Assembly: GCA_002336895.1 (NCBI GenBank)
Contig: DDFC01000010.1
Span: 521,829 to 585,828 of the forward strand
Source: Verrucomicrobiaceae bacterium UBA1938
GTDB lineage: Bacteria; Verrucomicrobiota; Verrucomicrobiia; Verrucomicrobiales; Verrucomicrobiaceae
Length of the DNA: 64,000 bases
Direction of reading: 5' to 3'
In this document: piece after piece, positions 55,250 to 64,000 of the stretch
How positions within the stretch are numbered: position 1 is the stretch's first letter
Layout: the number at the start of each line of letters is the position of its first letter
Translations under genes and position numbers: made by a program
Notes under the pieces: generated by a model
The model's input: the letters and a program-made list of their open reading frames with translations, nothing else
What the model was told of the DNA's origin: nothing
Database searches by the model: none

Positions 55250-56475
55250 GCACTCATGATTGGGATCAGGTCCCCTTCGAAGACATCCTGGCTGACAGCA
55301 AAGATGGTGAATGGGGCATTGGTGATGAAGCAGGTTCCCACACTGCATGCTGGATGATTCGGGGCACTGACTTTGCTGGTATCAATGACCCATCGAGTGA
55401 ACTGCCACTTCGCTGGATTCCTGACCGCTTGATGGAACGGAAGAGGCTGCAGCCAGGTGATGTCGTATTTGAAATGGCGGGTGGCACGGCCAAGCAATCG
55501 ACTGGCCGGAGTGCTTTGGTGCGTTCCAGTTTCTTTGAGACGAGGTCAGAGCATCCTGTTTTGTGTGCCAGCTTTTGTCGCCATCTCAGGCTTAAGCCTG
55601 AATATGATTCTTCGTTCATCTACTACCTGCTCCAGACGCTGTATCGAGCTGGATACATGGCTGTTTTCAATATTCAACACACAGGAGTTTCGAGGTTCCA
55701 GTACACGGCATTCAAGAAGAAGACGGTTCTGACAATACCCAAGAAGCCGGCGCAAAAAAAGATCGCCGCCATCCTGACCGCCTACGATGACCTGATCGAA
55801 AACAACCAGCGCCGCATCGCGGCCCTGGAGAAGATGGCGGAGGAACTCTACCGCGAATGGTTCGTCCGCCTCCGCTTCCCCGGCCATGAGAAAGTGAAGC
55901 TTGTGAAGGGCTGTCCGGTGACCTGGACCGAAAAGAAGTTTGGGGCTTTTTGCGTCCTTCAGCGTGGTTTTGATCTGCCGGATGCCGAAGTCGTTCCCGG
56001 ACCATATCCAATTATTGCTTCAACATCGATCAAAGGTTTCCATCACGAGTTCAGGGTCAAGCCACCCGTTGTGACAACGGGGCGTTCTGGCAGTCTGGGT
56101 GAAGTGCTGCTCGTTCATACAAATGCCTGGCCGCTCAACACCGCACTCTATGTGAAGGACTTTTGTGGTAACTCGGCCTTCCTTGTTTACTACACATTAA
56201 AGAACATGGGCTTGGAGAAGTTCAACGCAGGTGCTGGTGTGCCAACGTTAAATCGAAACCACCTAACAAGCATCAAGATCAATGTCCCCGACACTTCACT
56301 TCAGCATCGCTTCGATGAAGTGATTGGTCCCATTCACGATCAAAAGGAGCAGTTCACAAAATGGAACACCGCCCTCCGCCAAACCCGCGACCTCCTCCTC
56401 CCCCGCCTCATCTCCGGCAAGCTCCGCGTCGATGACCTGGACATCCAGTTCCCGCCTTCCATGCAAGCGGCTTAA
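55246..56475 (+). CDS. hsdS: Type I restriction-modification specificity subunit
   Basis: 409 residues. Two target-recognition domains (about 1-165 and 218-365), each followed by a conserved helix: AQKKIAAILTAYDDLIENNQRR (about 168-189) and TALRQTRDLLLPRLISGKL (about 372-390). Determines the bipartite DNA site. The stop is followed by 500 bp without a clear gene and a separate 3' hsdS remnant at 57483-57611. Confidence 0.95.
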   Translation: MSTHDWDQVPFEDILADSKDGEWGIGDEAGSHTACWMIRGTDFAGINDPSSELPLRWIPDRLMERKRLQPGDVVFEMAGGTAKQSTGRSALVRSSFFETRSEHPVLCASFCRHLRLKPEYDSSFIYYLLQTLYRAGYMAVFNIQHTGVSRFQYTAFKKKTVLTIPKKPAQKKIAAILTAYDDLIENNQRRIAALEKMAEELYREWFVRLRFPGHEKVKLVKGCPVTWTEKKFGAFCVLQRGFDLPDAEVVPGPYPIIASTSIKGFHHEFRVKPPVVTTGRSGSLGEVLLVHTNAWPLNTALYVKDFCGNSAFLVYYTLKNMGLEKFNAGAGVPTLNRNHLTSIKINVPDTSLQHRFDEVIGPIHDQKEQFTKWNTALRQTRDLLLPRLISGKLRVDDLDIQFPPSMQAA

Positions 56476-56992
56476 ACTCCGCGAGTCAGCCTCATGCCGA
56501 TGCCTAAATCGACCCGCACATGCTGGACGAAGTCGCCTTCACCGCCATGTGCAACGTTGGAAGAGAGGTGAAGTTTGGCGTCGAGCGACAATGAAAACGC
56601 CAACAACCTGCCTTTGACAAAGCTCAAGACAATCATCCTTGAGCCGTCCATGCTATGGAACTCATCAACAATACGATACAGTAAACTGGCTACAAACAGG
56701 CGCATTGGGTTGGTATTTCGAATAGGTCCAGTTGCAAAATCAATTTCGAATTGAAAATAAATGAATTACGTCTGCTTGATGAGCGGGCTTTGACGAGGGT
56801 GGATTTGGGGCATGTGGTGCCAAAGTGTGTGTGATGCGGTGCTGCTGCCCAATTTGCCGTTGCTCGTGGAAACTGAGATGTGTAGGTCTCTCCACAACGC
56901 AGGATTGCCAAAGAAGAACACCCCGCCAGGCACGGCGAGGTGTTCAACAAGCAAGCCTGCTAAACCCAAACAAGCCAGTCGGCATCAAAACA
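56476..56992. other. Gap between hsdS and the next gene
   Basis: AT-richer than the surroundings. A minus-strand ORF of 77 residues (56472-56705, MRLFVASLLYRIVDEFHS) fits a small protein in composition but overlaps the hsdS stop and has no relatives I know; I leave it uncalled. Nothing else is supported. Confidence 0.35.
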
Positions 56993-57346
56993 ATGAAAAC
57001 GACAAACCAGAATGAAGAAGCACGGCCACCTGTGGCTGAACCGTTAAACCACCTGAACGGTGCCCGCAAGCCCCCATACACTGCCCACAATCCGGGTGGC
57101 GATCCACCTCCTGTGTCACCGGAGAGCGATCCAAACAGACAGGAAGGCCAGTTGCTCATCAGCGTCACCATTGAGCGGGTGGCGGCGGATCGGGTCTCGT
57201 TCACCGTGAGGCCCGATGGCTTCATGGCCGGGCCACCATGGCTGCCCAAGGCTATGATGGCGGGCATTCGTGAAGGGCTCAACAGCGCTGTGACACGGCA
57301 TCTCGATCCCTCAGGAGAAAAAGAAAGCCGCGAGCAGCCCCGCTAA
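56993..57346 (+). CDS. Small hypothetical protein within the type I R-M locus
   Basis: 117 residues from MKTTNQNEEARPP. The first 50 residues are Pro-rich and disordered; the rest has a compact look (LLISVTIERVAADRVSFTVR, PDGFMAGPPWLPKAMMAGIR). No family recognised. It is followed by a strong terminator at 57362-57410, indicating an independent transcription unit. Confidence 0.5.
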   Translation: MKTTNQNEEARPPVAEPLNHLNGARKPPYTAHNPGGDPPPVSPESDPNRQEGQLLISVTIERVAADRVSFTVRPDGFMAGPPWLPKAMMAGIREGLNSAVTRHLDPSGEKESREQPR

Positions 57347-57361
57347 GCAGGCCTCCAACAG

Positions 57362-57410
57362 CATGATTCCGCTGGCGAGCAGCCGGCGGAATCATGTGGG
57401 TTTTGTTTTA
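57362..57410 (+). terminator. Rho-independent terminator
   Basis: A 10-bp perfect stem CATGATTCCG / CGGAATCATG encloses a smaller GCTG/CAGC stem and is followed by TGGGTTTTGTTTT. It lies just after gene 56993-57346. Confidence 0.8.
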
Positions 57411-57482
57411 AACACTGATGGCAGGCTTGTGGAATAAAGGAGGGCATTCTACAACGGAAATCAATGATGGCTCATACCGCAG

Positions 57483-57611
57483 CGCCAAACCCGCGACTTC
57501 CTCCTCCCGCGTCTCATCTCCGGCAAGCTCCGCGTGGATAAGCTGGACATTCAGTTCCCACCCTCCATGGTGTCTAAGCAATTCACCAATTCAAATGACG
57601 CCCATTTCTGA
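57483..57611 (+). pseudogene. hsdS: 3' remnant of a second hsdS gene
   Basis: The frame RQTRDFLLPRLISGKL, then RVDKLDIQFPPSM matches the end of intact hsdS (RQTRDLLLPRLISGKL and RVDDLDIQFPPSM). It then continues VSKQFTNSNDAHF and stops at 57609-57611, inside the start of the Mrr-like gene. No other part of a specificity gene remains. It marks deletion or recombination of a duplicate specificity gene. Confidence 0.8.
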
Positions 57612-58608
57612 GTCCACACGCTGCTACCTCGTCCGAACCGATGCCAATCTCGTCGAAAAATCCATCGTTGGTGTGGGATGGTCTGAACTGAATTTCTCCT
57701 CCATGGAGAACGCTGAAGCGGCGATCCGGGCTGTCGATGCCTGCTACGGCATCGGCAGAAATGCCAATCAGATCCGCCGCTATTTTGCCATTCAGGACGG
57801 CGACCTCATCGTGGCCACGCTGCCCTATTCCGTGGCCATCGGTCGTGCTACCGGCGGGCTGTTCCATGATCCAGCTTATTATGATGCGGACAAGGTCAAC
57901 CAGCGCCGCGTGGTCTTCCCTTTGGACAAAGACGGGCATGTGGTGGAACTGCCGCGCGCCTCATTCTCAGAAGCCTTCCAGCGGCGCCTCCGCGTGCGCG
58001 GCATCACCATCAATGATCTCGGTGAGTTCCACCAGGAGATCATGGATGCCTATGAAAAGGTGAACTCCGGCAAGGACTATTCCTGGACTCTCCAGGTCGC
58101 GGAAAAGGCAGGCAAAGCCACGGACGCATTCAAGAAGAGCCTGCTGCAAAACATCCAGAGCGGCCGCACCAACCTCCTGACCGGCGGCGTGGGCCTGGAG
58201 CATCTGGTGAAAGAACTGCTGCAATGCGAAGGCTACCAGGCGGAAGTCCTTTCCAAGCACGCCTTTCCCGGCTTTGCCGATGCCGATATCAAAGCCTCAC
58301 GCTCAGACCCTTGCACCACCGTCAACCTCCTCGTCCAGGTGAAGCACCACCAAGGATTCACCAATGAACATGGCCTGCATCAATTGGAAGAGATCCGAAA
58401 GCACGAACTTCCTGAATACAGCGACCATGAGCTCATCTTCTGCACCTCGGCTTCTACTTCAGAAACCTTTCTGAAACGAGCGGAACTCGTGAACGTGACA
58501 GTGATCGATGGAGCGGCACTGGTGGACTGGATCGTCCAGCGCATCGACCACCTCTCCCCCGAAACCAAAAACAGCCTCGGCATCTGCGAAGTGCCCACGG
58601 TGTTCTGA
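57595..58608 (+). CDS. Mrr-like restriction endonuclease-fold protein
   Basis: 337 residues from ATG 57595 (MTPISESTRCYLVRTDAN). The N-terminal half (about 1-185) is an uncharacterised alpha/beta domain. The C-terminal half has a PD-(D/E)xK nuclease pattern: GLEHLVKELLQCEGYQAEVL, FADADIKASRSDP (Asp) and VNLLVQVKHHQGF (QVK), as in Mrr_cat nucleases. Such proteins often cleave methylated or foreign DNA. Located between hsdS and hsdR, it may add a second defence activity or be cargo of the R-M island. Confidence 0.82.
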   Translation: MTPISESTRCYLVRTDANLVEKSIVGVGWSELNFSSMENAEAAIRAVDACYGIGRNANQIRRYFAIQDGDLIVATLPYSVAIGRATGGLFHDPAYYDADKVNQRRVVFPLDKDGHVVELPRASFSEAFQRRLRVRGITINDLGEFHQEIMDAYEKVNSGKDYSWTLQVAEKAGKATDAFKKSLLQNIQSGRTNLLTGGVGLEHLVKELLQCEGYQAEVLSKHAFPGFADADIKASRSDPCTTVNLLVQVKHHQGFTNEHGLHQLEEIRKHELPEYSDHELIFCTSASTSETFLKRAELVNVTVIDGAALVDWIVQRIDHLSPETKNSLGICEVPTVF

Positions 58609-58651
58609 CAAGCGCCCAGGACGCCCTTTGCACAAAAGCCAGCTTGCTCTA

Positions 58652-58704
58652 GTTCACGATATTGCCGTTGTTCACGTTTACGTGAACACGGCGATTTTGT
58701 GAAC
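58652..58704. promoter_or_regulatory. Long imperfect inverted repeat before hsdR
   Basis: GTTCACGATATTGCCGT and the mirrored ACGGCGATTTTGTGAAC flank a core palindrome GTTCACG-TTTA-CGTGAAC. The 53-bp dyad lies 44 bp after the Mrr-like gene; it may be an operator or a terminator-like structure. No T-run follows. Confidence 0.5.
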
Positions 58705-58795
58705 ATCTCTGAAAGACAACAATCTAACGCACCTCGCTCTCTTGCTTTGAGGCAGCGTCGGTTGCGATCAAAGCTTCGCGACTGTAAAATGAGCA

Positions 58796-58948
58796 ATGGC
58801 AAGAAAATCTCAAAAAACAACGGTCCAGAAGGCGAGTGACAAGCAGACGAACAAAAAACAATATCAGGCCAAGAAAGAGCGCGAAAAAGAGCAGATTCGG
58901 CAGTGGAAGGAACGAGACACTGATGACAGCGGAAGGGACATGGGATGA
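58796..58948 (+). CDS. Possible small lysine-rich protein
   Basis: 50 residues, MARKSQKTTVQKASDKQTNK, then a Lys/Glu/Gln-rich helix (KKEREKEQIRQWKERDTD) and a short tail. Highly charged, with no relatives I know. The frame is open from an ATG shortly after an AT-rich spacer; another ATG at 58789 is out of frame. Coding is uncertain. Confidence 0.35.
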   Translation: MARKSQKTTVQKASDKQTNKKQYQAKKEREKEQIRQWKERDTDDSGRDMG

Positions 58949-59022
58949 TTCGATCAAGTTAGGCCTCTGTATGGCCTTGCTCACCACAGGATAAGCCGCC
59001 AGATTAAGGCATTGTCGGTTTC

Positions 59023-62000
59023 ATGCCCAATTTCATCTCCGAAGACCAGATCGAGCAGGCGCTTCTCCAGAAGCTCCAGTTTGAATATGGCTACGAGGTG
59101 CTGGACTGCTACACAGAGGACGCCGCCTCTCTCAACGACGGCTCCAACCGCACCGACAAGCGGGATGTCCTCCTGCTCGACCGCGTGCGAGAAGCCGCCA
59201 CAAGGCTGAACCCCAACACGCCTCCCGAAGTCATCGACCGCGCGCTGGAGACCCTGGCAGACCGTCGGCTGGCTCTCTCTCTCATCGCCGCAAACCGCGA
59301 GCTCGACCGCCTCATCCGCGATGGCATCCCCGCCAAATGGGAGGATGCTCAAGGCGAGGAACACCATGACCCAGTCAAGCTCATCGACTTCCGCAACCCC
59401 GCCAACAACGACTGGCTTGCCGTCTCCCAGCTCTGGATCAGCGGCAAGAAAGGCTACCGCCGCCCCGACGTGCTGCTCTATGTCAATGGCCTTCCGCTCG
59501 TCTTCATCGAGCTCAAGAACAGCAACGTCAAACTCCGCACCGCTTACGACGACAATCTCACCAACTACCGCACGGAGATCCCGCAGCTCTTCCACACCAA
59601 TGCCTTCTGCGTCCTCTCCAACGCGCACGAAACCCGCGTCGGCAGCCTCAGCGCATCGTGGGAGCACTTCTTCCAGTGGCTGCGCGTGGACGATGAAAAA
59701 GAGAAGATCGACCGCGAGGACATCCGCAACAAAGGCACCAGCCTGGAGCGCGCCCTCCACGGCCTGCTGAAGCCGGAGCGCCTGCTCGACTACTGCGAAA
59801 ACTTCATCCTCTACTACCGCGAGAAGCAGAAGATCATCGCCCAAAATCACCAGTTCATCGGTGTGAACCGCGCCTATGAGAACTTCCAGAAGCGCGAGGA
59901 GCTGCAAGGAAAGCTGGGCGTCTTCTGGCACACCCAGGGCAGCGGCAAGAGCTTCTCCATGATCTTCTATGCCCGGAAGATCTTCCGCCTCGCCGGCGGA
60001 AACTACACCTTCGTCATTGTCACAGACCGCGAAGACCTCGACGGCCAGATCTACAGCAACTTCCTCGACACCGGCACCGTCTCCAAGGCCGAGGCCGCAC
60101 GCCCCAAGGACAGCGATGAGATGCGCCGCTTCCTCGGCCAGCAGAAGCGCATGGTCTTCACCCTCATCCAAAAATTCCGCTACGACAAAGGAGAGGCCTA
60201 CCCGCTGCTCACCAACCGCCGGGACGTCATCGTCATCGTGGACGAAGCCCACCGCACCCAGTACAAAAGCCTCGCCGAAAACATGCGCGCAGGGCTGAAA
60301 AACGCCAGCTTCCTCGCCTTCACCGGCACCCCGCTCCTCGGAAGTGGCCGCAAGACAAACCAGTGGTTCGGCGAATACGTCTCAGAATACAACTTCCAGC
60401 AGAGCATGGACGACGGCGCCACCGTGCCGCTCTTTTACCAGAAGCGTGTGCCTGAGATGCAGATCCAAAACGAAGACCTGGGAGAGGACTTCTACGACCT
60501 GCTGGAAGACACCACCCTGGACGAGGCGCAGAAAGCCAAGCTGGAGGACAAATACTCCACCGAGCTGCAAGTCATCAAGCGGGACGACCGCCTCGACAAG
60601 ATCGCTGAAGACATCGTCCAGCATTTCCCCCGGCGCGGCTATCTGGGAAAAGGCGTGGTCATCAGTATCGACAAATTCACCGCCGTGAAGATGTTCGACA
60701 AGGTCGAGGACCTCTGGAAAAAGGAGATCAAAAAGCTCACCGGCCAGGCCTCCGACAAACAGCGCACCGACTCCGAGCGCGCCCTGCTCAAGCGCCGCCT
60801 GGAGTGGATGAAGCGCGTGGACATGGCCGTGGTGGTCAGCGCGGAAAACGGCGAGGAGGAAAAATTCGCCAAGGAGAAGCTTGACATCACCCGCCACCGC
60901 AAACGCATGGAGCAGGTGGACGAGCACGGCCACGATGTGGAGTTCAACTTCAAAGACCCCGAGCACCCGCTGCAGCTCGTCTTTGTCTGCGCCATGTGGC
61001 TCACCGGCTTTGACGCGCCCACCGTCTCCACCCTCTACCTCGACAAGCCGCAGAAGGACCACACCCTCATGCAGACCATCGCCCGCGCCAACCGGGTCAC
61101 CTCATTCAAGATCGGCGGCGTGGAAAAGAGAAACGGCGAGGTCATCGACTACTACGGCGTCTTCCGAAACATGAAGAAGGCGCTCAAGGACTACGCCCAG
61201 GGCGCGCAGGGCGAGACCCCGCCCGTGCAGAAAAAAGACCATCTCTTTCAGCTCTTGGATGACGCCATCCAGCAGGGACTCATCTTCTGCCGCCCGAAAG
61301 GCGTGCTGCTCGACGGCCTGCTGGAAAGCCAGGACGTTTTCAAGCAGGTGGAGCACTTCGAACGCTACGCTGACACCCTCATCAGCAATGACGAATGGCG
61401 CAAGGGCTTCGCCGTTCTCGAAAACACCATCACCGGCCTCTACGAAGCCTGCAAACCGGAGATCCTCGGGCAGCCCGTCGTCCGCACGGTGGCCGTCTTC
61501 CAGTACCTGCGCGGCATCATCGATACCCTGATCCAACAGGCCGATGTGGAGGAGGTTAGCCGCAAAATCGACGAGTTGCTGGATGCCAGTGTCGTAGTGG
61601 ACCCCGCCCACCGCGCCATCGTCAAAGAAGACGAACCCAGGCCTGCCTTCAAAATCATCCAGCGCGGCAAGGTATGGGATCTCAGCCAGGTTGACTTTGA
61701 CAAGCTGCGCCAGGACTTCAAAGAAGCCTCGCATAAGAATATCGAAATCGCCGACCTGCGCGCCTTTCTGGACCAGAAGATGGAGCAGATGCTGAAAGAA
61801 AACGCCACCCGTAAAGACTTCGCCCAGCGGCTGCAGGAGATCATCAGCAAATACAACACCGGCGGCTCATCCAACGAGAAATACTTTGATGAGCTGGTAA
61901 AGTACGCCCGGGACCTCCGCGAGGAAGAGCAGCGCCATGCACGCATGGGGCTGAGCGAAGAAGAACTCGAAATCTTCGATCTCCTCAAGAAAGAAAAGAT

Positions 62001-62259
62001 GACCCAGGATGAAGAAGCCAAGGTCAAACTCGCCGCTAAAGCCCTGCTGCAGCGCCTCAAAGATGGCCATCCCAGGGTGCTCGTACACGGAGCCTTTCAG
62101 AATGCTCAGTCCACACTCATAGTGGAATCAGCCGTGGAAGAGGTGCTCAACACACACCTTCCAGAGAGCTACGACCGTCTGCTTTTCAAAACAAAGTGCC
62201 GCGACGTACTCGGGCTCGTGCAAGCATACGCTGCCCAAGGTGTGAAATGGGCGGCGTAG
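59023..62259 (+). CDS. hsdR: Type I restriction endonuclease/translocase subunit
   Basis: 1078 residues. N-terminal nuclease: PDVLLYVNGLPLVFIELKN with Asp149, Glu163 and Lys165. SF2 helicase: Walker A FWHTQGSGKS (Lys309), DEAH box 407-410 (VDEAHRTQY), FTGTPL motif III, MWLTGFDAPTVSTLYLDKP and IARANRV motifs in the second RecA-like domain; C-terminal helical region about 800-1078. Translocates DNA and cuts unmethylated DNA together with HsdM/HsdS encoded upstream. Confidence 0.97.
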   Translation: MPNFISEDQIEQALLQKLQFEYGYEVLDCYTEDAASLNDGSNRTDKRDVLLLDRVREAATRLNPNTPPEVIDRALETLADRRLALSLIAANRELDRLIRDGIPAKWEDAQGEEHHDPVKLIDFRNPANNDWLAVSQLWISGKKGYRRPDVLLYVNGLPLVFIELKNSNVKLRTAYDDNLTNYRTEIPQLFHTNAFCVLSNAHETRVGSLSASWEHFFQWLRVDDEKEKIDREDIRNKGTSLERALHGLLKPERLLDYCENFILYYREKQKIIAQNHQFIGVNRAYENFQKREELQGKLGVFWHTQGSGKSFSMIFYARKIFRLAGGNYTFVIVTDREDLDGQIYSNFLDTGTVSKAEAARPKDSDEMRRFLGQQKRMVFTLIQKFRYDKGEAYPLLTNRRDVIVIVDEAHRTQYKSLAENMRAGLKNASFLAFTGTPLLGSGRKTNQWFGEYVSEYNFQQSMDDGATVPLFYQKRVPEMQIQNEDLGEDFYDLLEDTTLDEAQKAKLEDKYSTELQVIKRDDRLDKIAEDIVQHFPRRGYLGKGVVISIDKFTAVKMFDKVEDLWKKEIKKLTGQASDKQRTDSERALLKRRLEWMKRVDMAVVVSAENGEEEKFAKEKLDITRHRKRMEQVDEHGHDVEFNFKDPEHPLQLVFVCAMWLTGFDAPTVSTLYLDKPQKDHTLMQTIARANRVTSFKIGGVEKRNGEVIDYYGVFRNMKKALKDYAQGAQGETPPVQKKDHLFQLLDDAIQQGLIFCRPKGVLLDGLLESQDVFKQVEHFERYADTLISNDEWRKGFAVLENTITGLYEACKPEILGQPVVRTVAVFQYLRGIIDTLIQQADVEEVSRKIDELLDASVVVDPAHRAIVKEDEPRPAFKIIQRGKVWDLSQVDFDKLRQDFKEASHKNIEIADLRAFLDQKMEQMLKENATRKDFAQRLQEIISKYNTGGSSNEKYFDELVKYARDLREEEQRHARMGLSEEELEIFDLLKKEKMTQDEEAKVKLAAKALLQRLKDGHPRVLVHGAFQNAQSTLIVESAVEEVLNTHLPESYDRLLFKTKCRDVLGLVQAYAAQGVKWAA

Positions 62260-62649
62260 CCCGTGAACCCTTTCGTGGCTGGCCCATAACTCCAGCAGAG
62301 CAGGGGACTTTGTTCCCCCCAGCCTCTCTCGCCAACCACACCAGGCACCGGCCCACCCATCGCGGCGTGGTCCGCACACTTCGTGTGCGGCTCCAGCGCC
62401 CTCGCCACATCCCCACATCCCCACATCCCCACATCCCCACCTCTCCCCTCCAATTTAAAATTTTCAGTTCTCAGTTTTCAGTCCCCCATCATCCAGCGCC
62501 CCTCTCGCTCCCACCACCCATTCCGTACCTTCCGCACACCCACCGCCCCCCCGGCAAATCACAAATCACAAATCCTCAATCGTAAATCATAAATCCGCGC
62601 CCCTCAGTCCCTCCTTTACAAAAAACCCGCCCCTCGTTACACCTTCATC
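62260..62649. other. Gene-free stretch with short tandem repeats
   Basis: Four ACATCCCC octamers at 62407-62438, three TTYTCAG heptamers at 62461-62481 and six heptamers of the CAAATCA/TAAATCA type at 62555-62596. No gene is supported. Confidence 0.65.
62555..62596. repeat. Heptamer tandem array C (6 copies)
   Basis: CAAATCA, CAAATCA, CAAATCC, TCAATCG, TAAATCA, TAAATCC in exact 7-bp register. Confidence 0.75.
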
Positions 62650-63906
62650 ATGCGCGCGAGCCCTCAGCACCAGCACCTCCTCATCCTGGGTCTCCTCCTC
62701 CTCGGCAGCCTCACCGCCACCCCCAGCGCCGCCGCATCCCGCTTCGCCCGCGGCTTCCTCATCTACAAGACCGCCCTCAGCGACCAGCCCGCCCACTACC
62801 AGGGCACCCTCTACCTCAGCGAAGACACCACCGGCCCCATCTGGCTCCAGTACGACATCGGCCAGACCAAGCCCTTCTTCCTCGCCCGCCAGATGTACGT
62901 CACCGACATCAAATTCGGCCTCCTCTTCGAGGCCGACTTCACCACCCCAGAGCACGCCCAGCGCTGCCGCGACATCCAGGCCCAGCTCGCCGCCGCCGCC
63001 CGTCAGTCCCCCCTCATCACCAGCGCCATCACCGCCGCCACCAAAGCCATCCAGGCCGAGATCGACCACTTTGAAAAAGACCACCTCGTCCGCCTCGGCG
63101 GCACCTGGACCGACCGCCGCCAGTACGACGCCCTCACCGACGCCCAGCAAAAAGCCCGCCAGCAGGAAGACACCCGCCGCATGCAGACCACCGCCGACCG
63201 CCAGGCCCAGGAAGAAAAAGACCGCCGCGACTTCGACGCCATGGCCCAGGACGACAAAATCCGCCAGGCCAACTACACCCGCCCCTACGCCTCCATCCCC
63301 GCCCAAAACCTCCTCGCCACCCTCGCCCCCCTCCTCAAGACCGCCGCCACCATCCTCGCAGACCACGCCACCCTCCCCATCTCCCCCCCCACCGCCGCCG
63401 CCCTCGCCAGCGCCATCCCGCTCCCCACCCTCCCAGACGCCACCGGCATCGACCCCCGCCTCCGCATCCTCAGTCCCAGCACCGCCGCCGCAGACATCGC
63501 CACCAGCATCGAAAGCGCCGCCGCCACCAGCACAGACACCGCACCCGCCCTCCTCACCCTCCACGACAGCGCCCACACCAGCACCCTCATCGCCCAGGCC
63601 TGCCTCTACCTCGAATCCTCCGGCCCAGACCAGCCCTTCCTCCCCCGCAGCCAGACCGAATACACCGCCATCCAGCAGCAGCTCGACACCTACCACCCCG
63701 ACATCTGCGCCGCCCTCCCCGACGTCATCGCCGCCACCACCATCCTCCACACCCTCAAAGACGCCACCCCCAACGACAAATCCACCCCCTACACCCGGCG
63801 CGACATCCCCGGCTACACCGTCCTTTACGACGTCTTCACCCCCGATCCCCACCCCACCCGCCACCTCCGCCTCCTCATCATCACCCTCACCCCCGTCAAG
63901 CAGTAG
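62650..63906 (+). CDS. Exported hypothetical protein with extreme C-ending codon use
   Basis: 418 residues. Signal RASPQHQHLLILGLLLLGSL, cleavage near PSAAA (about residue 29). The N-terminal domain has GFLIYKTALSDQPAHYQGTL, IWLQYDIGQTKPFFLA; the middle is a charged coiled coil (TDAQQKARQQEDTRRMQTTA, QEEKDRRDFDAMA); the C terminus is Thr/Ala-rich and ends LRLLIITLTPVKQ. No family known to me. Codons end in C almost throughout (ACC, GCC, CTC), more so than in neighbours. In-frame shadows on the other strand are explained by this bias. Confidence 0.8.
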   Translation: MRASPQHQHLLILGLLLLGSLTATPSAAASRFARGFLIYKTALSDQPAHYQGTLYLSEDTTGPIWLQYDIGQTKPFFLARQMYVTDIKFGLLFEADFTTPEHAQRCRDIQAQLAAAARQSPLITSAITAATKAIQAEIDHFEKDHLVRLGGTWTDRRQYDALTDAQQKARQQEDTRRMQTTADRQAQEEKDRRDFDAMAQDDKIRQANYTRPYASIPAQNLLATLAPLLKTAATILADHATLPISPPTAAALASAIPLPTLPDATGIDPRLRILSPSTAAADIATSIESAAATSTDTAPALLTLHDSAHTSTLIAQACLYLESSGPDQPFLPRSQTEYTAIQQQLDTYHPDICAALPDVIAATTILHTLKDATPNDKSTPYTRRDIPGYTVLYDVFTPDPHPTRHLRLLIITLTPVKQ

Positions 63907-63908
63907 CC

Positions 63909-63932
63909 AGTAATCAGTAATCAGTAATCAGT
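63909..63932. repeat. Heptamer tandem array D
   Basis: CAGTAAT repeated three times plus CAG, directly after the stop of 62650-63906. A CTCGTY-type hexamer tract follows to the window end. Confidence 0.7.
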
Positions 63933-64000
63933 CCTCACCCCCATCTTCGTTCTCGTTCTCGTACTCCTCCTCGTCCTCGTCCTCGATCCATCCGCCCCGC

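Noticed and set aside
58724..58987. 87-residue minus-strand hydrophobic ORF
   Set aside because: Mirror of the Lys-rich plus-strand ORF 58796-58948; hydrophobicity results from antisense of AAA/AAG codons.
62587..63864. 425-residue Gly/Val-rich minus-strand ORF
   Set aside because: Antisense of the strongly C-ending codons of the exported protein 62650-63906.

Overview
The window is GC-rich bacterial chromosome. No rRNA, tRNA or housekeeping marker is present, so taxonomy is inferred only. Arrays of small secreted paralogues, Sel1/TPR proteins, an H-NOX two-component system and short-period intergenic repeats together suggest a Verrucomicrobiota-type genome (low certainty).

Region 1 (about 165-15674, all minus strand) is the most unusual part. 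Five genes start with nearly the same 48-residue head (MAFLFSSSHLP...MPRSGGVRASSHL) and the same 5' leader, continue into disordered Pro/Gln/Asp-rich linkers, and end in different C-terminal domains: two caspase-like His/Cys domains (one in a split gene), two related domains with a DxYD motif recalling colicin M, and one lysozyme/lytic-transglycosylase-like domain. No head looks like a Sec signal. Each effector-like gene is followed at once by a gene for an exported protein (Sec protein, Sel1 protein or lipoprotein). The two DxYD effectors are followed by two homologous partners. Remnants of a sixth effector/partner pair and of an accessory membrane gene lie in the same region. I read this as a polymorphic toxin/immunity locus using a common trafficking or packaging head for an unidentified secretion machine.

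Region 2 (15872-22070, plus) is a gas-sensing phosphorelay: H-NOX haem protein, hybrid histidine kinase (HNOBA-PAS-GAF-PAS-HisKA-HATPase-REC-HPt), a decayed REC-HPt copy, and a NarL-type regulator, with extragenic hairpin repeats between them. Region 3 (22206-25714) holds a hipBA pair, a secreted TPR protein related to the one at 10526-12979, and a hypothetical gene.

Region 4 (26044-36673) has eight paralogous secreted proteins (seven in tandem, one displaced) with a conserved helical N-terminal half and a variable beta-rich C-terminal half, expressed from a recurring upstream element. Between copies 7 and 8 are two glycosyltransferase-like genes, a 2-oxoglutarate oxygenase-like gene, two copies of a 138-bp inverted-repeat element and duplicated gene scraps.

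Region 5 (36854-52752, minus) is a phage- or GTA-like late cluster: portal, two spike-base/fibre cassettes, a LamG/arabinofuranosidase-like structural protein, a lysis group (small membrane protein, alpha/beta hydrolase, lipoprotein, endolysin), a nine-IPT/TIG-repeat protein and tail-like genes, running with overlaps into glycosyltransferase, methyltransferase and unknown cargo genes. Terminase, protease and capsid genes are not seen in the window.

Region 6 (53180-62259, plus) is a type I restriction-modification system (hsdM, hsdS, hsdR) with a small unknown gene, an hsdS 3' remnant and an Mrr-like nuclease gene inserted between hsdS and hsdR. A secreted hypothetical protein closes the window. 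Several gene-free stretches carry tandem heptamers whose sequence differs from site to site although the 7-bp period is kept.
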